Counted from the stretch's first letter, positions 1-12,087 are shown. The stretch: 64,000 bases of DNA from Acytostelium subglobosum LB1 (GCF_000787575.1 NW_012236521.1:514924-578923), one strand, 5' to 3'. The notes: a model not told the origin generated them from the sequence alone. Numbers and translations: made by a program.

Positions 1-1573
1 TGGCAACAGACGTATGAATGGCGAGACCACGATGTTGGCCTCCTCAAAGCGACGTTCCTGTACCAAGATGATGGCCTGCTGCAGTGCATACTCGAGGAAG
101 TGATGATTGTTCACTCTCAGGAAGTGGAAGTACCAATACCAAAAGTCCTCCATGGCCTTGCCTTCGTTGTCAGCGACACCCTTGGCCGTAGCGTATCCTC
201 GCAGGATATCAAACACCCTCGAGACGGGCAGGAGACCCTGTACTTGGTTCGAACGGACGTCCGTTGTGTTGCTGGCCGCAATAATATCGTCTTCCATTAA
301 AACAAACTGTTGAATTGGGAACAGTGATCGATTGGCGAGCAATGCCTCGTAGATGCGTAGACGCGACAGACTGTGGTGACGACCCTGCTCATCACTCGAG
401 CCTTCCACAGGGTAGAATGGTACACGCTCAAGCGTGCTGCTTCGATGATCTCCACCATGTATGTGTTGTTCGTCTGATGTTGTGTTCAGGTTGGCCACGC
501 GTCTGAGCAGAGCGGTGAGCTCGGGCTGTGTGGCGAGATGTGCCTCATCGCTATCACCACGACTTAGATCGATTGCCGCCAATAGATTGTATGCTTCGTT
601 GTACTGGCCTTGATCGATAAAGCTTGTGATGACCTGTGCCACGATGGACTCAAGTTGGGCAGCCACTGGATACGTGCTGTGCAGTAGCATTGAGCTGTCC
701 GAGGTAGTGCCGGTACTAGTACCAACGAATGGGTCGGTCAGGTGTCGCAGCAGCAGACGACTAAGCTCAACATTGGACGACAGTGTCTGCTTCAGTGCCA
801 TGAGAGTGGAAGGGGACAGTCTCAGCGTCTGCAATATTGATGTACCAGCAGAACCACCATTGACCTGTTGCTGTGAATGATGATGCAAGAGTACACATTG
901 ATATTCTCGCAGCTCTTGAATGACCGACACTATTGCACGATGTTTATCATCATCTACACCAGTATCATTCATTGTCGCATATAATAAGATTGCAAACTCA
1001 AGTAATATAAGTAGTCTCTCTTTGATCGTATCATTGAATCCAGTCTTCATTGATTGATTGATTGAGTGAGTAAGTATGATCACGTGACACTGCTGCGGAC
1101 AGAAGACATACTTTGTTTACTTGATGGAACTCTATCGCACATAGCCATGAGAGATGTGCTGATGAGGGCAGTGTGACTGATGTGAGCCATATACTTGGTG
1201 GTCCATTCTTTATAGTATGATGTAGTATTGATGATACCTTTCGAATCAATGTTGTTGATGATGATGATGAGGTTGATGATGTTGTTGATGTTGCTGATAT
1301 TGTTGATAAAGTGTCATTGTTATTATGTGTGATGTGATCGGTTGTTGTTGTTGATGTTGTAGTTATATTATCATCCTGTTGTTGTTGTATCTGTAGTATT
1401 AGAGCGCGTGCCAGTTCGAACTGACCCAATGACAGATGATTCGATATCAATCTAATTATCTTTGTCTCTTCCTCCTCTGCCAAGAAGCTATAATGTGTGT
1501 GTCTATCTCCATCTCCTCCATTACCACTTTTTGTTGATTCCATCTTATTGTTGTTGTTGTTGTTGTTGTTCAT
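1..1573 (-). CDS. zfyve26: Spastizin-like (ZFYVE26/SPG15) protein, N-terminal part, cut by window start
   Basis: Two exons are visible: 1573-1112 and about 1060 to the window edge, joined by a GTATGT...AG intron at 1111. The frame stays open to base 1, so the C-terminal part lies outside. The protein opens with a poly-Asn run, then a segment reading FELARALILQIQ, low-complexity Thr/Ser/Asn, and helical sequence ending FWYWYFHFLRVNNHHFLEYA. The pattern of a 'layer loses its cells one by one' N-terminal solenoid, and the NNHHFLE stretch, recall the N-terminus of human ZFYVE26 (spastizin), which has SNNKHFLE at the matching place. In animals spastizin works with spatacsin and AP-5 in autophagic lysosome reformation. 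The FYVE domain that would prove the call is not in the window. Moderate confidence; a different alpha-solenoid protein is possible. Confidence 0.5.
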
Positions 1574-1902
1574 GATCTACCTCGAACACACCTATGAGAT
1601 TGATCGATACAAACAATCAATCACACTTGAGATGATAGAGAGACTATATATATATAATGAATGTACGAATGAATGAATGGTTGGATGATACAAAGAGAGG
1701 TCATTTTGGTGAAGACGTTGGGGGTGGTCCAATGACCAAAATATCCATCAAGTAAATTTCCATTGATTTTGCCCTTGTGTGTGATTTGATCATTGTGGGG
1801 GTCCAGACTCAAACACCTAAAGTTTGGATTGAAAACGACCAGGATAACAAATAATAATAATCAATCCACATTCAAACTTTAATTATAATTACAACGAACT
1901 AA
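1574..1902. other. Intergenic, no gene seen
   Basis: About 330 bp between the 3' end of the DCAF11 gene and the start of the spastizin-like gene, both on the minus strand. It holds AT-rich sequence, a short TATATATA run near 1651 and GAATGAATGAATGG near 1670. It must contain the promoter of the downstream minus-strand gene, but I recognise no specific element. Confidence 0.5.
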
Positions 1903-3709
1903 TTATTGTTCAGAGTGATCGTCGTCATCCTCCGAGGTAGACGATGAAGGCCTTCCATCAATCCAATCACTCCATTGTGTGATATATCCTTCCCAACTCG
2001 TTGATATTAGTTCCGGTGAACATTGTGACCATGATACATCTCTGATTGGACCACGACCATGATGTAATCGTTGTACCAGCTCACCACTCAATGTGTTGTA
2101 GATGAACACCTCGCCATTGCTACTGCCAGAGTAGATGTACTTCTGTGCCGTAGTCTGGACCGGGGAGAAATGGCATCGGATCAGTGTTTGGAACACGGGA
2201 TGGTTGGCGTAGGTCACCAGCGAGAGGTCGCGTTCATTGCGTGTCGGTCCACTGGTGGTGCTTGTGCCTCGGAGACGGTAGTCGAGATCCTGGTACGACT
2301 CACTGCGATCGGTGTAGATCTGGTTGATGTTGGTGGACATTGTGCGGATGTCCCAGAGCTTGGCACGGCAGTCCTTGCCATTGCTCAGTAGATACCGTCC
2401 GTCTCCCTTGGACTCGACGTGCGTCAGACCACGTCGGTGTCCAGTCAAGAAGCCCTCAGGTCGACACGTGTCGTCGTAGTTGCCAGTGGCATGTTGTTGT
2501 TGTTGGCTATTGTGTAATGTTCTCTTGTCCCATATCTTGATGTAAAAGTCGTCGCTGCCACTGGCAAACACATTGTCATCTATCCAACATACACTGTTTG
2601 TGTCGTCCGAGTGGCCATAGACCTCATGTGTCTTCTTGCCCTCCACCAAATCGTAGAGGTATATATGGCCGCCCGAAGATCCACCAAGCAGTTGAGTATT
2701 ATCAGCCGAGAACTTAAGGCTAAACAAACAGAATCTTCCACGACCAGGGCTAGAATTTGTTCGGTGCTGTCAGTATGCATGCATGAATGTGTCGTCCATT
2801 CATCTAGACTTACGATAAGTCGATTGGCATCTGTTCTGACTCGTCATCCTCGAGATTGACGAGGTAGATGTAGGGACTCCAAGAGGAGTAGAGCATCATC
2901 TTCTCGTTGGATGATATGTCCGTGTCGATTATAGACCATTGTATGTTAAAAGCTTGGACTGTCTTGTCAACAGTCCAGTTGGATGTATTGAAGAATCTTA
3001 TTTTACAGTCTGGGAATGTATATTATAATGTTAGCAACAGTTAGTTGTATGTCGTAGGATGGACACATACCTGAGCTGGCCGTCATGAATGTACGACAGC
3101 AGTCCATCAACTTGCAAGAGAATATCTTGCTGGAAAGGTTTGTTATGTTCTTTGAATGTACAGTGTTTGGTATGTAGTTGCTGGTTAAGTCGACTGGCTG
3201 ATAACGATCAAAGCCATATATCTCCCTCTGCATGAGGAAGTCATTGACCCTAACATCTGGATGCTTCACTCTAGCTTGGTACTCATGTGTGATGAGCTCA
3301 TCCTGGACAATTGATGTTAATAACTCGAGTTGATGACATGTTACATTGTCGTCATCATACTTACGGTTAAGTCCTGGTTTGGTTTATCCACTTGTGGTGG
3401 AGCCTGTTGTGTCCCAACATGTATAGGTCCTCCTCTAAGTCTACTCCTGTTTGTTGTTGTTGTTGTGTCAGCCAATCATCAAGTCTCAATCAATGAATGA
3501 ATGAATGAATGAACATACATATATGCTTGTATAATATCAGATAGTGATACAGCACCTGATACCAGATTATATCGTTGAAGTAGATCTTCCTCTACATCGT
3601 CATCATCGTCGTCATCATCCTCCTCCTCAAAGGCATGATCACTTGGATCATAATAATAATCGTCCTCATTGACATCGCTTAACTCATCATCATCATCATC
3701 ACTAGACAT
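1903..3709 (-). CDS. dcaf11: DDB1- and CUL4-associated factor 11 (WDR23) homologue
   Basis: Five exons fit: 3709-3519, 3446-3365, 3302-3071, 3009-2814 and 2719-1903; all junctions keep frame. The N-terminus is acidic (runs of Asp/Glu, residues 1-45). The rest forms WD40 repeats, clearest in the last exon: GHSDDTNSVCW, FASGSDDFYIKIWD, GHRRGLTHVESKGDGRYLL, then SNGKDCRAKLWD. That last stretch, with its SKGD..YL.SN.KD.KLWD spacing, is characteristic of DCAF11. In animals DCAF11 is a substrate receptor of the CUL4-DDB1 ubiquitin ligase (for example for NRF2/SKN-1 turnover). Its WDxR-type box is expected but I did not confirm the DDB1-binding residues. A poly-Gln tract interrupts the propeller, a usual dictyostelid insertion. 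The second exon was placed by frame: the nearer AG at about 3486 would give a stop, so the acceptor before 3446 was chosen. Confidence 0.85.
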
Positions 3710-4011
3710 ATCTCTATCTATCTATCTGTCTGTATCTGTGCTCAGTATGTATAGAACAATACAACTGGAGAGGATATTAACTTGTACAAGTTTAATTAAC
3801 TGGGGCTTTGTTCACGCGAACTGGAAAAGGGAACAAGGATGTGGTGGGGGTTTGGAATCGTGTTCTCCCGATGGACGACCCGAACACGCTTCCATTGTTG
3901 TTGATGATGTTCATTCAGCTGATTGAATAATGTGAACATTATTACTTATTATTACTTATTGTATTAAATTTACAAACATATGGATAACAGATAAAAAGTT
4001 AAGTTAACTTA
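3710..4011. other. Intergenic, no gene seen
   Basis: About 300 bp between the RIC8 stop and the DCAF11 start, both minus-strand. It contains a TATC/TGTC microsatellite near 3710-3735 in the DCAF11 leader. The remainder is mixed sequence with no frame I can support. Confidence 0.4.
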
Positions 4012-5571
4012 TTACTTGCCACCCAAGGCCATGAGTCCCTTGGTCACCAGTAGACCAGCAGCATTTCCATAGCCAGTGAGTCTACACAGTTCATTTGGAT
4101 CTTGATCACAGATGTTATAAAAGTACTCGGCAGAGAAATGCTTCAATCCAATATCACTTGATGTCATCAATGGAATCAATCTTGCACTAATACCTTGTGA
4201 CACTGATTCCTTTGGTGCTCTACATTGTGTTTGTTGATTAGTATATGTATGAGTGTGAAGCGAGGTTGATTGTTCTGGCAATTACTTACTCGACAGAGAT
4301 GGACAAGGGCTCATCTGTTTCCTTGATTAGCTCATGAGGGAATGTGAATGCTTTCAGGGGATCACGTGTCTGTGGTACATTCTCCGCAATGCATGACAGC
4401 AACATGAGTATTGGTATAATGTCACCTGGAGCTTCGGGTCTGAACATATTGTTAGTAAGCTTACTGCACTGGTGTCAACTCCACGCACATGCGCAACATA
4501 ACATACTTGTCATATGACTCCAATTGAGTTGCAAGGATTTGTTCAAAGTATGTTAACTGTATCTCATCGACTAGCTCATCGAATAGATCCTTGGGAGTGT
4601 TGAGCAATGTTGATACTAGTGCCAGTTTGATGCTGTACATTTGATGCGTTGCATTGCAATGGTAGGTGAAGATCTTCTTGAACGTGGGGAACAGACGACG
4701 CAGACGTGCATAGTCTGCCTCAGTGACCTTGAGATCCGAGTGCGATCCACTGTCCAATGGGCCAAGATGCATGGTAGACGTGAACATCAAACGGAACAGG
4801 TCACCAAGTATGACGGACGCTTCAAAGTTGCCAGTGGTGCGGGCTTCCATCTGGTCGGCGACGTGGTCCAACAGGCCTTCGCCCAGCACCTTGGCGCGCA
4901 CCTCCACACGTGTGCAACAATGAATGAGTATCTTGTATATTGGCATTGACACCTTGTCGTCTGCGCCCTTCTTCAACTCTCTGGTGATCAACACTGGACC
5001 ATTAAGTTCATTTACAAACTTGTTATGTATCGACTGTGACTTTACAATTGAGTTGATTGTTGACTTGAGCGCCTCCTCTCTAATCTCATCTGAATACATC
5101 GTCGTCTTATTATCCTCTCCAATATTACCAAACTTGATAAAGAGGTTCAAGTTCTATTTGTTTGATTGATCGATTGATTGTTAGGTGTGTTCATTCCTTT
5201 GACCAATCACCAAACATACCTGAAGTACTATTGACTCCTCATCAGTTGGTATCTCACGAAGGGATATACGAAGAGCAATGAGTGTTTGAAGGATGGCGAC
5301 GTTTGATCTCTTGGTCTCTTTGATCTCAGTTTGTAATATATCAAACAGATTCAGAGTAAATTGTTTCTTCTGCAACAGACCAAACTTATCAACGAATGTC
5401 CTATCATCTATTCAATCAATCATTATTTGTTCATTAGCAACTCAAAGTCATGAATCAGCCTCATTAGTGAAGTTCTAACATACTCTGGTGTATATCATTG
5501 AATGCCTTTAATAATTCCAACCACTTTGATTCCTCTTCATCACGTTTATATGCTAAGTTGAAACTATCCAT
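4012..5571 (-). CDS. ric8: RIC8, guanine nucleotide exchange factor/chaperone for G-protein alpha subunits
   Basis: Five exons keep frame: 5571-5484, 5407-5220, 5153-4507, 4439-4290 and 4219-4012, giving about 426 residues. The product is an all-helical armadillo-like protein. The diagnostic piece is the C-terminal end, reading [21 protein letters not shown], which matches the [21 protein letters not shown] segment of animal RIC8. RIC8 binds nascent or GDP-bound Galpha, folds it and promotes nucleotide exchange; in dictyostelids this supports chemotaxis and development. The protein stops directly after this motif, whereas animal RIC8 proteins (about 530 residues) carry a further acidic tail that is phosphorylated by CK2. 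The tail is missing in this model, either really or because another exon lies downstream; 3713-4011 shows no obvious candidate. The gene shares a 250-bp divergent promoter with the plus-strand gene at 5825. Confidence 0.88.
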
Positions 5572-5824
5572 TGTATATATATATATGTATGTATTTAACA
5601 AGTTATAACTATGAATGTATATTAATGAAATCAATGAAAGTGAAGTTGAACAAGGTTGTTTTTGTAAAAGTCTCGTTTTTGTGTGTTTTTTCAATTTTTT
5701 TTAAAATGCTTGTCAATGAAGCATTCAAAGATCATTCGTCAACAACAATCACTACATTATCGATCACATATTTATACATATATAATTCATTCATATATAT
5801 ATATATTGCATAGCAACAACAGGA
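5572..5824. promoter_or_regulatory. Divergent promoter between RIC8 and the mitochondrial ribosomal-type gene
   Basis: A 253-bp AT-rich gap separates two head-to-head start codons (5571 minus, 5825 plus). It has T-rich runs near 5685-5705 and several TATATA tracts at 5576-5586 and 5780-5810, close to each start. Both promoters and 5' leaders must lie here. No transcription-factor site is recognised. Confidence 0.55.
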
Positions 5825-7095
5825 ATGAACTCACAGAGATTGGTCACATCGTTGGGCAACATTGCTCTTCGTCTGAGCAACACGGCAACACCATCAACAA
5901 CATCAAGAGTTGTGTTGCAATCATATTATAACTATTACTCAATCTCTTTGTTAAACAACAACAACAATGTATATCAACACCAACATATAAATAGAACCTT
6001 TGCAACTATACCAAGGAATCAACAACAGAGAGCACCTGGACCTGCTCCAGTGCAGGGCGAGGAAAACGAGTTTGACTTGGACGAGTTCGAGGAGGAGTTT
6101 GGCGATGAGGAGGGAGGACCCGTGCCCAAGGAGGACCAGATGGAGATGGATATGGACGACGATGATGACTATGGCAACGAGGGAGCAGACGAAGAGGGCG
6201 CACCAGTCGAGGGAAAGGAGTACTCGGAGGTGGAGGTCAACGAGCTGATCGGTCAGACACAGACCGAGATCTATCGTCATCTGCTCGACTGTCCCAAGCC
6301 ACTAGACTCTGAGGTCAAGATGAAGATCTATAGGAAGTGGCAAGAGGATCCCAAATACTATAATACAAAGAGGCTATCTGATTTGTTCAAGATACATAGA
6401 GGAAGAAGTAAGTGATCAATCAATCAATCATTCATTCGCGAGATGATCAGGCACTGACATCCATCACTCAATCAATCAATCAATCAAACAACAATATAGT
6501 TGCTGCAATCATTAGATTCCAACAGATATATGAACAGGAGGTAGCAGCTGGCAATAGAGTGTTTGATGACTTGGAGACAGACATTGCTAAACTGCTGGGC
6601 ACACGTATGCAGGACGAATACTTGGGCGAGGAAGACGACCACTCGGACAAGTTCTTCTTTGTTGATGGAAAGACAGACGAGCTCGCATTGGAGGAGAATG
6701 ATAAGAACAATAGTGGCAAGCGCCCGGCCCCATTGCACGAGGTGCCCACCGTGATCCCCAAGAGCTTCCCCGAGAAGCCCGTCTACTTCCGCGGACCCAC
6801 TCTGTCGAGGCCCAAGCGCAAGAATCTCATCTTCATCGACAACAGTCGCGATCCATTCACCAACAGGGCCAACCGCGACCCAATGATGCTCATCAATGGC
6901 ATTGATGGCTCACTGCGCACACCATCCACAAGCGAGCGTAAGCTCATCCTGGATCACATTCGCAAGCCCAAGGTGTCTCGCGATCCCGATGCACTATTGA
7001 AGCGTCCACTCAAGTACAAGGTCAATACGCCAGGTGGCGGCGCTGCCTCAGCAGCACCATCATCAGCACCAGCACAGAGCGAGCAACAACAATAG
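5825..7095 (+). CDS. Probable mitochondrial small-subunit ribosomal protein, mS45/Bot1p-like
   Basis: Two exons: 5825-6407 and 6500-7095, joined by a GTAAGT...AG intron full of CAAT/CATT repeats; the joined frame reads FKIHRGRIAAIIRFQQIYEQ. The N-terminus is rich in Ser, Arg, Leu and Asn with few acids (residues 1-70), as expected of a mitochondrial targeting peptide. A strongly acidic linker follows (residues about 75-130). The core YYNTKRLSDLFKIHRGR-IAAIIRFQ has the helix-turn-helix-like layout I associate with the fungal mitochondrial regulator/ribosomal protein family Bot1p (mS45), where a 'lsvaqig..fgisi.rv.aIlrL' pattern occurs. The C-terminus is basic, then Ala/Ser-rich. A mitochondrial role is inferred from the leader and this motif. 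An unrelated organellar protein cannot be excluded. Confidence 0.45.
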
Positions 7096-7185
7096 ACATC
7101 ATAAACAATCAACCAAACTATTCATCTCACAACCCAACTAAATAACCATCGACCGGTAGCCACTCATTCATTCGTTCATTTATTC

Positions 7186-7191
7186 AATAAA
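7186..7191 (+). terminator. Polyadenylation signal AATAAA
   Basis: Canonical AATAAA about 90 bp after the stop codon of the mS45-like gene. The next gene begins on the other strand at 7267, so the two 3' ends converge within about 170 bp. Confidence 0.5.
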
Positions 7192-7266
7192 CTCAACATG
7201 TTGATTGATATATTGACGTGGAACCAAGCAAGTGCTTGTATTGATTGATTGATTGATCGAGGAGTC

Positions 7267-9446
7267 CTATATTATTGAGTAAGGGAATAGACATCGCAGT
7301 AACTTGGTTTGGCACTTGATTATTTCCAGGTTCTTGGTTGGGAAGAATCCGGCAACACCATGTTGTTGTAGCTTAGTCTGTTGTAATAGTATCTGTTGGT
7401 TCATCTCAATCAATATATCCTTTGTTATCTGTTTCAGTATGTTCTCAGTCTCATCAGTCAACATCTAAAGATTGGCGAAGTTAGTTAGTCCAATCCAATC
7501 AACAATCCAATCAATCAAATCAATAATACCTTGTCGGTCAACAGATAGTTGTTGTATATCTGATTCTTGATGAGCATGTCGTTGGCTTGGTTGGAGAGTA
7601 TTTGGAACTCATCGTTGGCCTCCTTCCTTTTCAGGGCGAGCTGCTCCATGATGGTGGCCCGCTTGGCTAGCAGGAGATGTTCGGCCTTGGTCTGGTTGTT
7701 GTACAGTGTTCTAACATCGTCTACGATCGTTGGATTGCCTGCTGCAGCAATCAGTTGCTTGGTTGTGACGTGCGTCATCGGTGTGGTCTCGCCGTTGGGC
7801 GAGGGAATCGTCATAGTGGCCAGGTCCTTGATCATCTGACTCTCCCTCTCGTTTGGTATCAGTGATTCCAGTAGCTTGGCATCCAGCTGGAAGCCTGTCG
7901 CACCCATTGTCGCGGGCTCCTGTTTGGACGATGTGGCATCTGATGGGACGGGCGTGCTATTCTTCTTCATCAGCGCAGACAGAGGTATAGGTGTGCCGAC
8001 GGGCATCGTCACAACTCTCTCCTCATCCTCAATGATATGTTCGGGGATGATTGGTTGTGATGGGGCGGATAATGATTGATTGTCGTTCGTTTTGTTCGTC
8101 GCGTTGTTGGTGTTGTTGTTGTTGTTACTGGTGGCTAATGATGATGGCTGTGTTGCTACTGCTGCCGCTGGTGGCGAAGGTAGTAGGTCATTGGACTTTG
8201 ATGAAGATGATGTTGCCTTTGGTGGAGTAGGAGGGGCATCCTTTCTTTGAAGCTTTCTTTGTTCCAAGCTTCTCTGATGCTCTTGATTGAGTGTCTCGGA
8301 TATCTTTTTGAATCTTGTAAGGTCTTGATAAGTTAGGCTCTTTGGTGGCTTTGATGGATTGAGTAGTTGTTGGTGTTGTGGAGCAGTGTCCTTGATAGTA
8401 AGTGGCCGAGGTTGTTCTGGAAGTTTGAATAAATATGGCAGTAGTCTCTTGGACAACTCCAGCCTCTTCTTCCTCTCTTTCTCATCGTCATGTCTAATGC
8501 TACAGAATCTCCGATAAAGTGCACGAAGAGCAGGTGACTTGATTGGACAAGTAAGTACATCGATGTGGAATGATCTTGGACACATTGCCATGCCTGTCTG
8601 ACTTACACTATGTTCTGTCGATGGTAGAATACCAAGAGTCCATCTATAAAGTGCCTTTATCTTTCTTGAATATCTGATCTTGTTCTTCTCATTTCCATAT
8701 GCAATGTTGACCTCCTCTAGCAGGTTCAATAGATCCTACATCAATCAATCAAGTTAGTATGTGGCTATCACTAACAAACCAATCAATCAAACAATCAAAC
8801 ATACCTGTACAGCCTCTTGTGATAGAGGTGCTGAGTCTGAAGCAGAGTTGTATTCACCATTGGCCAAGGTGTTGACCAATATGTCTAGATGCGAGTTGTT
8901 ATCGTTCACGATTGGTTGCTCATGATCCGAATCATCGGATATGACTAATGGTTTGGTTGGGTCATCCTCATTCATATCACCATCTCCTCCACGATGATGT
9001 TGTTGTTGGTTGTTGTTGTTGTTGGACTTATGTCTCTTGTTATTGTTGTTATTGTTGTTGTTATTGTTATGCTTGTCCTTCTTCTTTCGTTGTTTGTTAT
9101 TGTTATTGTAGTTACTGCTACTGTTGTTGGAGGCATGGGATGACGAAGATGATGAGGTTGCCCCTGCATTGTCTATTCCCTCCACCTCACCTCTTCGATG
9201 ATGATGATTACCAACATTATTGGTTGTGCGTTTGCCCGACTCATCAACAACAGCCCCAACAGCAGCAGCAGTATCATTATCAACAACACCACCATTATGA
9301 ATATTATTATGATCATCGATGTCATTGTCCCTTATGCTCCGTGCAGCCAGACCACCGGCAGCAGAGTGGAGATGGCCACCACTGTATATATCATCATCCT
9401 TATCACCGCCAAAGCCAAAGTATTGAACAGGCTTCCTCTCTGTCAT
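7267..9446 (-). CDS. Unidentified Asn-rich 681-residue protein
   Basis: Three exons fit exactly in phase 0: 9446-8805, 8735-7530 and 7464-7267. The first 214 residues are low complexity: Asp/His/Asn-rich, a long poly-Asn stretch and a Lys-rich KQRKKKDKH block that could act as a nuclear signal. From about residue 215 the sequence becomes ordered and basic (NLLEEVNIAYGNEKNKIRYS, then RKIKALYRWTLGILPSTEH), followed by KERKKRLELSKRLLPYLFKL. A second low-complexity Ser/Pro/Asn section follows. The C-terminus (about residues 530-681) is predicted coiled-coil, rich in Leu, Gln, Lys and Glu. I do not recognise the family. The basic core and coiled-coil tail suggest a nuclear structural or regulatory protein, but this is only inference. 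Confidence 0.8.
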
Positions 9447-10429
9447 TTATATGTGATGTATGGTGATGTGATGTATGGTGAAGTGAAGTGATGTATTTGA
9501 TGATGGTAATGAATGGTATGGGATAATGAGTAGTTCGTTATATCTACCTACGACCTGAACTATGATATAATGATGATGTAAGTAATGTAAAGTAAGTATC
9601 TCTTTGTCTGTGTGTGTTCACGTTGTTCAACAAGTGAAAATGGTCGAGAGTTGAGTTGTGTGTCTTTGTTGTTGTTCATTTTCATTCATTCATTCAACTA
9701 TTCGCACTCATAATTATTATTCTTCACCACAACATCATAACTCATGAGGAAGTCACATGACCATGGTCATCATTATTTAAACATAATATATCAAACAAAG
9801 TTATTACTACTTGACTTTGTAAAGACAACTCGATCAACAAAGTAAACAATCAAACAGCCAGATATGGATAGCGGGTCAACGGTATTGTGATCCATTCAGA
9901 TGGACCAAATGGATCGAATAGTGATCCAATGAGATAATGAATTGGCCTACCATATGGACTTGTGGAAGTTGTACAACATCAACTACTCTACTTATTGCTT
10001 GTGTGTGTGTATGATTCAATAATAATACACATTTTAAATGGTGATGTGAGCTCAAGGTGGCTCCGTCAGATGGGTCATCTGGCTCTTAGACTTGGACTTG
10101 AGTGGGTCAACACCAATTCACATGAAAAAGGCATCAATTTTAAATAAATATCCAAAATAGGGGGGTGTCTACCCGAATTGATGGCTCCTCCAAGTATGAA
10201 TGAATAAATGAAAGAATGAAATGAAGTGTTGGGCAATTCAATAATAATAATCACAGTATTAATAATAATAATAGACAGTTAAACAACAACAACAACGATA
10301 TCTATCACCAACACACAGGAGATATCAATATCATTTTGTATCAATATCAATAACAAGACTATTTATTTATTTATTTATTACAACTCAACCTCAACTAAAC
10401 TCAACCTCAACTCAATTTGATCTCAAGTA
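9447..10429. promoter_or_regulatory. Divergent intergenic region between the Asn-rich protein gene and the TKL kinase gene
   Basis: A 983-bp gap between head-to-head starts. Near 9447-9500 there are repeats of GTGATGTATGGT in the minus-strand leader. At 10380-10415 the kinase leader carries an imperfect tandem repeat of AACTCAACCTCAACT. A TTTATTTATTTATT run lies at 10361-10376. A 61-codon open frame at 9962-10147 has no recognisable features and I do not call it a gene. Confidence 0.5.
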
Positions 10430-12087
10430 ATGGAACCAGGTACACAGATTAGAGAGATTGCCAGTGGCACACTTGGTGTCATTGAGCGTGGAAACAATGC
10501 CAATGGATACTACTGTAACTTTGGCACAAGAAAGAACTGGAAGAGACCAAATGAGATCGCCATTGCTGTGGCTGGCGAGTCCTATGCTCCACCAGCTCAA
10601 TCCACTGGTAAGGCGTCCATCCATCCATACAATCAATGTAGCATTCTTTAATACTCATACGCCTCAATCAATCAAATAATGTTTAGCCAAGGGAGCTGCA
10701 ATGAGCAAGTATGCCACTTTGCCAAAGAACTTCTGCGAGCCGACTAGACCATCTGCTCAAAGCATAAACAAGATATTCCCACAGCAACAGCAACAACAGC
10801 AATCACAGACATTTTCAACATCGCAGAGAACTACTACAACTGCACCTGTACAACAGCAACAACAACAATATCAACCACAACAACAACAACAAACTGCACC
10901 AATCTCTGGAACACAATCCAGAACATTCGCACCAGTTTCAGTGTTGCCAAATGCCAACGGCTTTGCCTCGCGCTCTGGCACCAACTCCTCGGTGCGCCCA
11001 GCCGCAGTGCAGCTGCAGCAGTCACCCGTGCCAGTGCAGGCACCACCCACTGTCGTGCCACTGCCACCAATGGGCATCGCTCAAGTCTTCTCGCAGAAGG
11101 ACATGTGGCACATTGGTTTCAACGAGTTGGTTCTCGAGGATGTCATCGGTACTGGCAAGTACGGTGAGGTGTCCCTTGGAACCTACCTCGGCTGTCCCGT
11201 TGCCATCAAGAGAATCCTCGAGTGTAATGATGAGACCAACGTCATGATCGAGAGAGAGTTGCAAATCCTTAAGTATGTAGTACACCATTGATTGAAGACA
11301 TACCTTCGCTGACATCAAATCAATCAAATAGGGAGGTGAGACATCCAAACATTGTTCAGTTCCTTGGTGCCACAAAGCATAATGATGAGATCTACATTAT
11401 CACAGAGTACATGAAGAAGGGAGACTTGTTCGATGCTCTCATATTCGGAGACACTCCACTCACATGGAGAATCAAGGTATGTTCATTCACATGCCGCCAC
11501 ACGCGGAAACACACAAGGAAACACGGAAACACAGATGTGGAAACACGGAAACACAGATGTGGAAACACGGAAACACTAACATTCATTCACTCTATTAGTT
11601 GGGTATTGCATTGGATATTGCACAAGCCTGTAACTATTTACAAGCCAGAGGTATATTACACAGGGATTTGAAGAGTCAGAACATCTTGTTGTCAGACAAC
11701 AACCGCGCCAAGCTCTGTGACTTGGGTCTGGCAAGAGTGTTTGAGGATCAGGTCAACAAGAGACTGACATTCGTAGGCAGTGACCGTTGGATGGCACCCG
11801 AGATATTTATGGGCGTCGACTACGACTACAAGGTGGACGTGTTCTCCTACGGCATTGTGCTTGTGGAGCTCATCACCAACCAGGTGCCCGACGAGCGCAG
11901 ACCCCAGAAGATGTTTGCCTTTGAGACTCAGGCCTTCCTGAGCAAGGTGCCACCCGACTGTCCCCCAGCATTCGCCAAGCTGACCGTCGCCTGTACTTCT
12001 ACCGACCCCAGGTCCCGTCCAACCTTCAGCAAGATCCACGACATTGTCAAGGCCATCTACGAGTCGTTGCCAGAGGATGACGAGTAA
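10430..12087 (+). CDS. TKL-family protein kinase (drk-like)
   Basis: Four exons: 10430-10607, 10687-11272, 11332-11476 and 11599-12087, all in frame. The N-terminal part (about 215 residues) is Gln-rich with no domain that I recognise. The kinase domain follows: glycine loop GTGKYGEVSLG, VAIK lysine, catalytic loop HRDLKSQN, DLGLAR in place of the usual DFG, and APE in MAPEIFMG. The pattern WHIGFNELVLEDVIGTGKYG and the RPTFSKIHDIV C-lobe end are typical of dictyostelid tyrosine-kinase-like (TKL) kinases of the Drk/Shk kind, which phosphorylate mostly Ser/Thr. The DLG variant is tolerated in several active TKL kinases. It shares the 9447-10429 divergent promoter. The third intron carries a small tandem repeat (see repeat entry). 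The ligand-free, cytosolic layout suggests an intracellular signalling role; the pathway is unknown. Confidence 0.85.
11503..11577 (+). repeat. Minisatellite within a kinase intron
   Basis: The third intron of the TKL kinase gene (11477-11598) is largely made of the octamer GGAAACAC, organised into a 22-bp unit GGAAACACGGAAACACAGATGT present about 2.7 times. No other intron in the window has this composition. Confidence 0.85.

Noticed and set aside
8948-9491. Long plus-strand frames opposite the Asn-rich protein gene
   Set aside because: They are mirror readings of the poly-Asn/His codons of the minus-strand gene (Cys/Tyr/Leu-rich translations), with no independent signal.
9962-10147. 61-codon plus-strand frame in the promoter of the TKL kinase
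   Set aside because: No motif and no splice or start support; such lengths are expected by chance.
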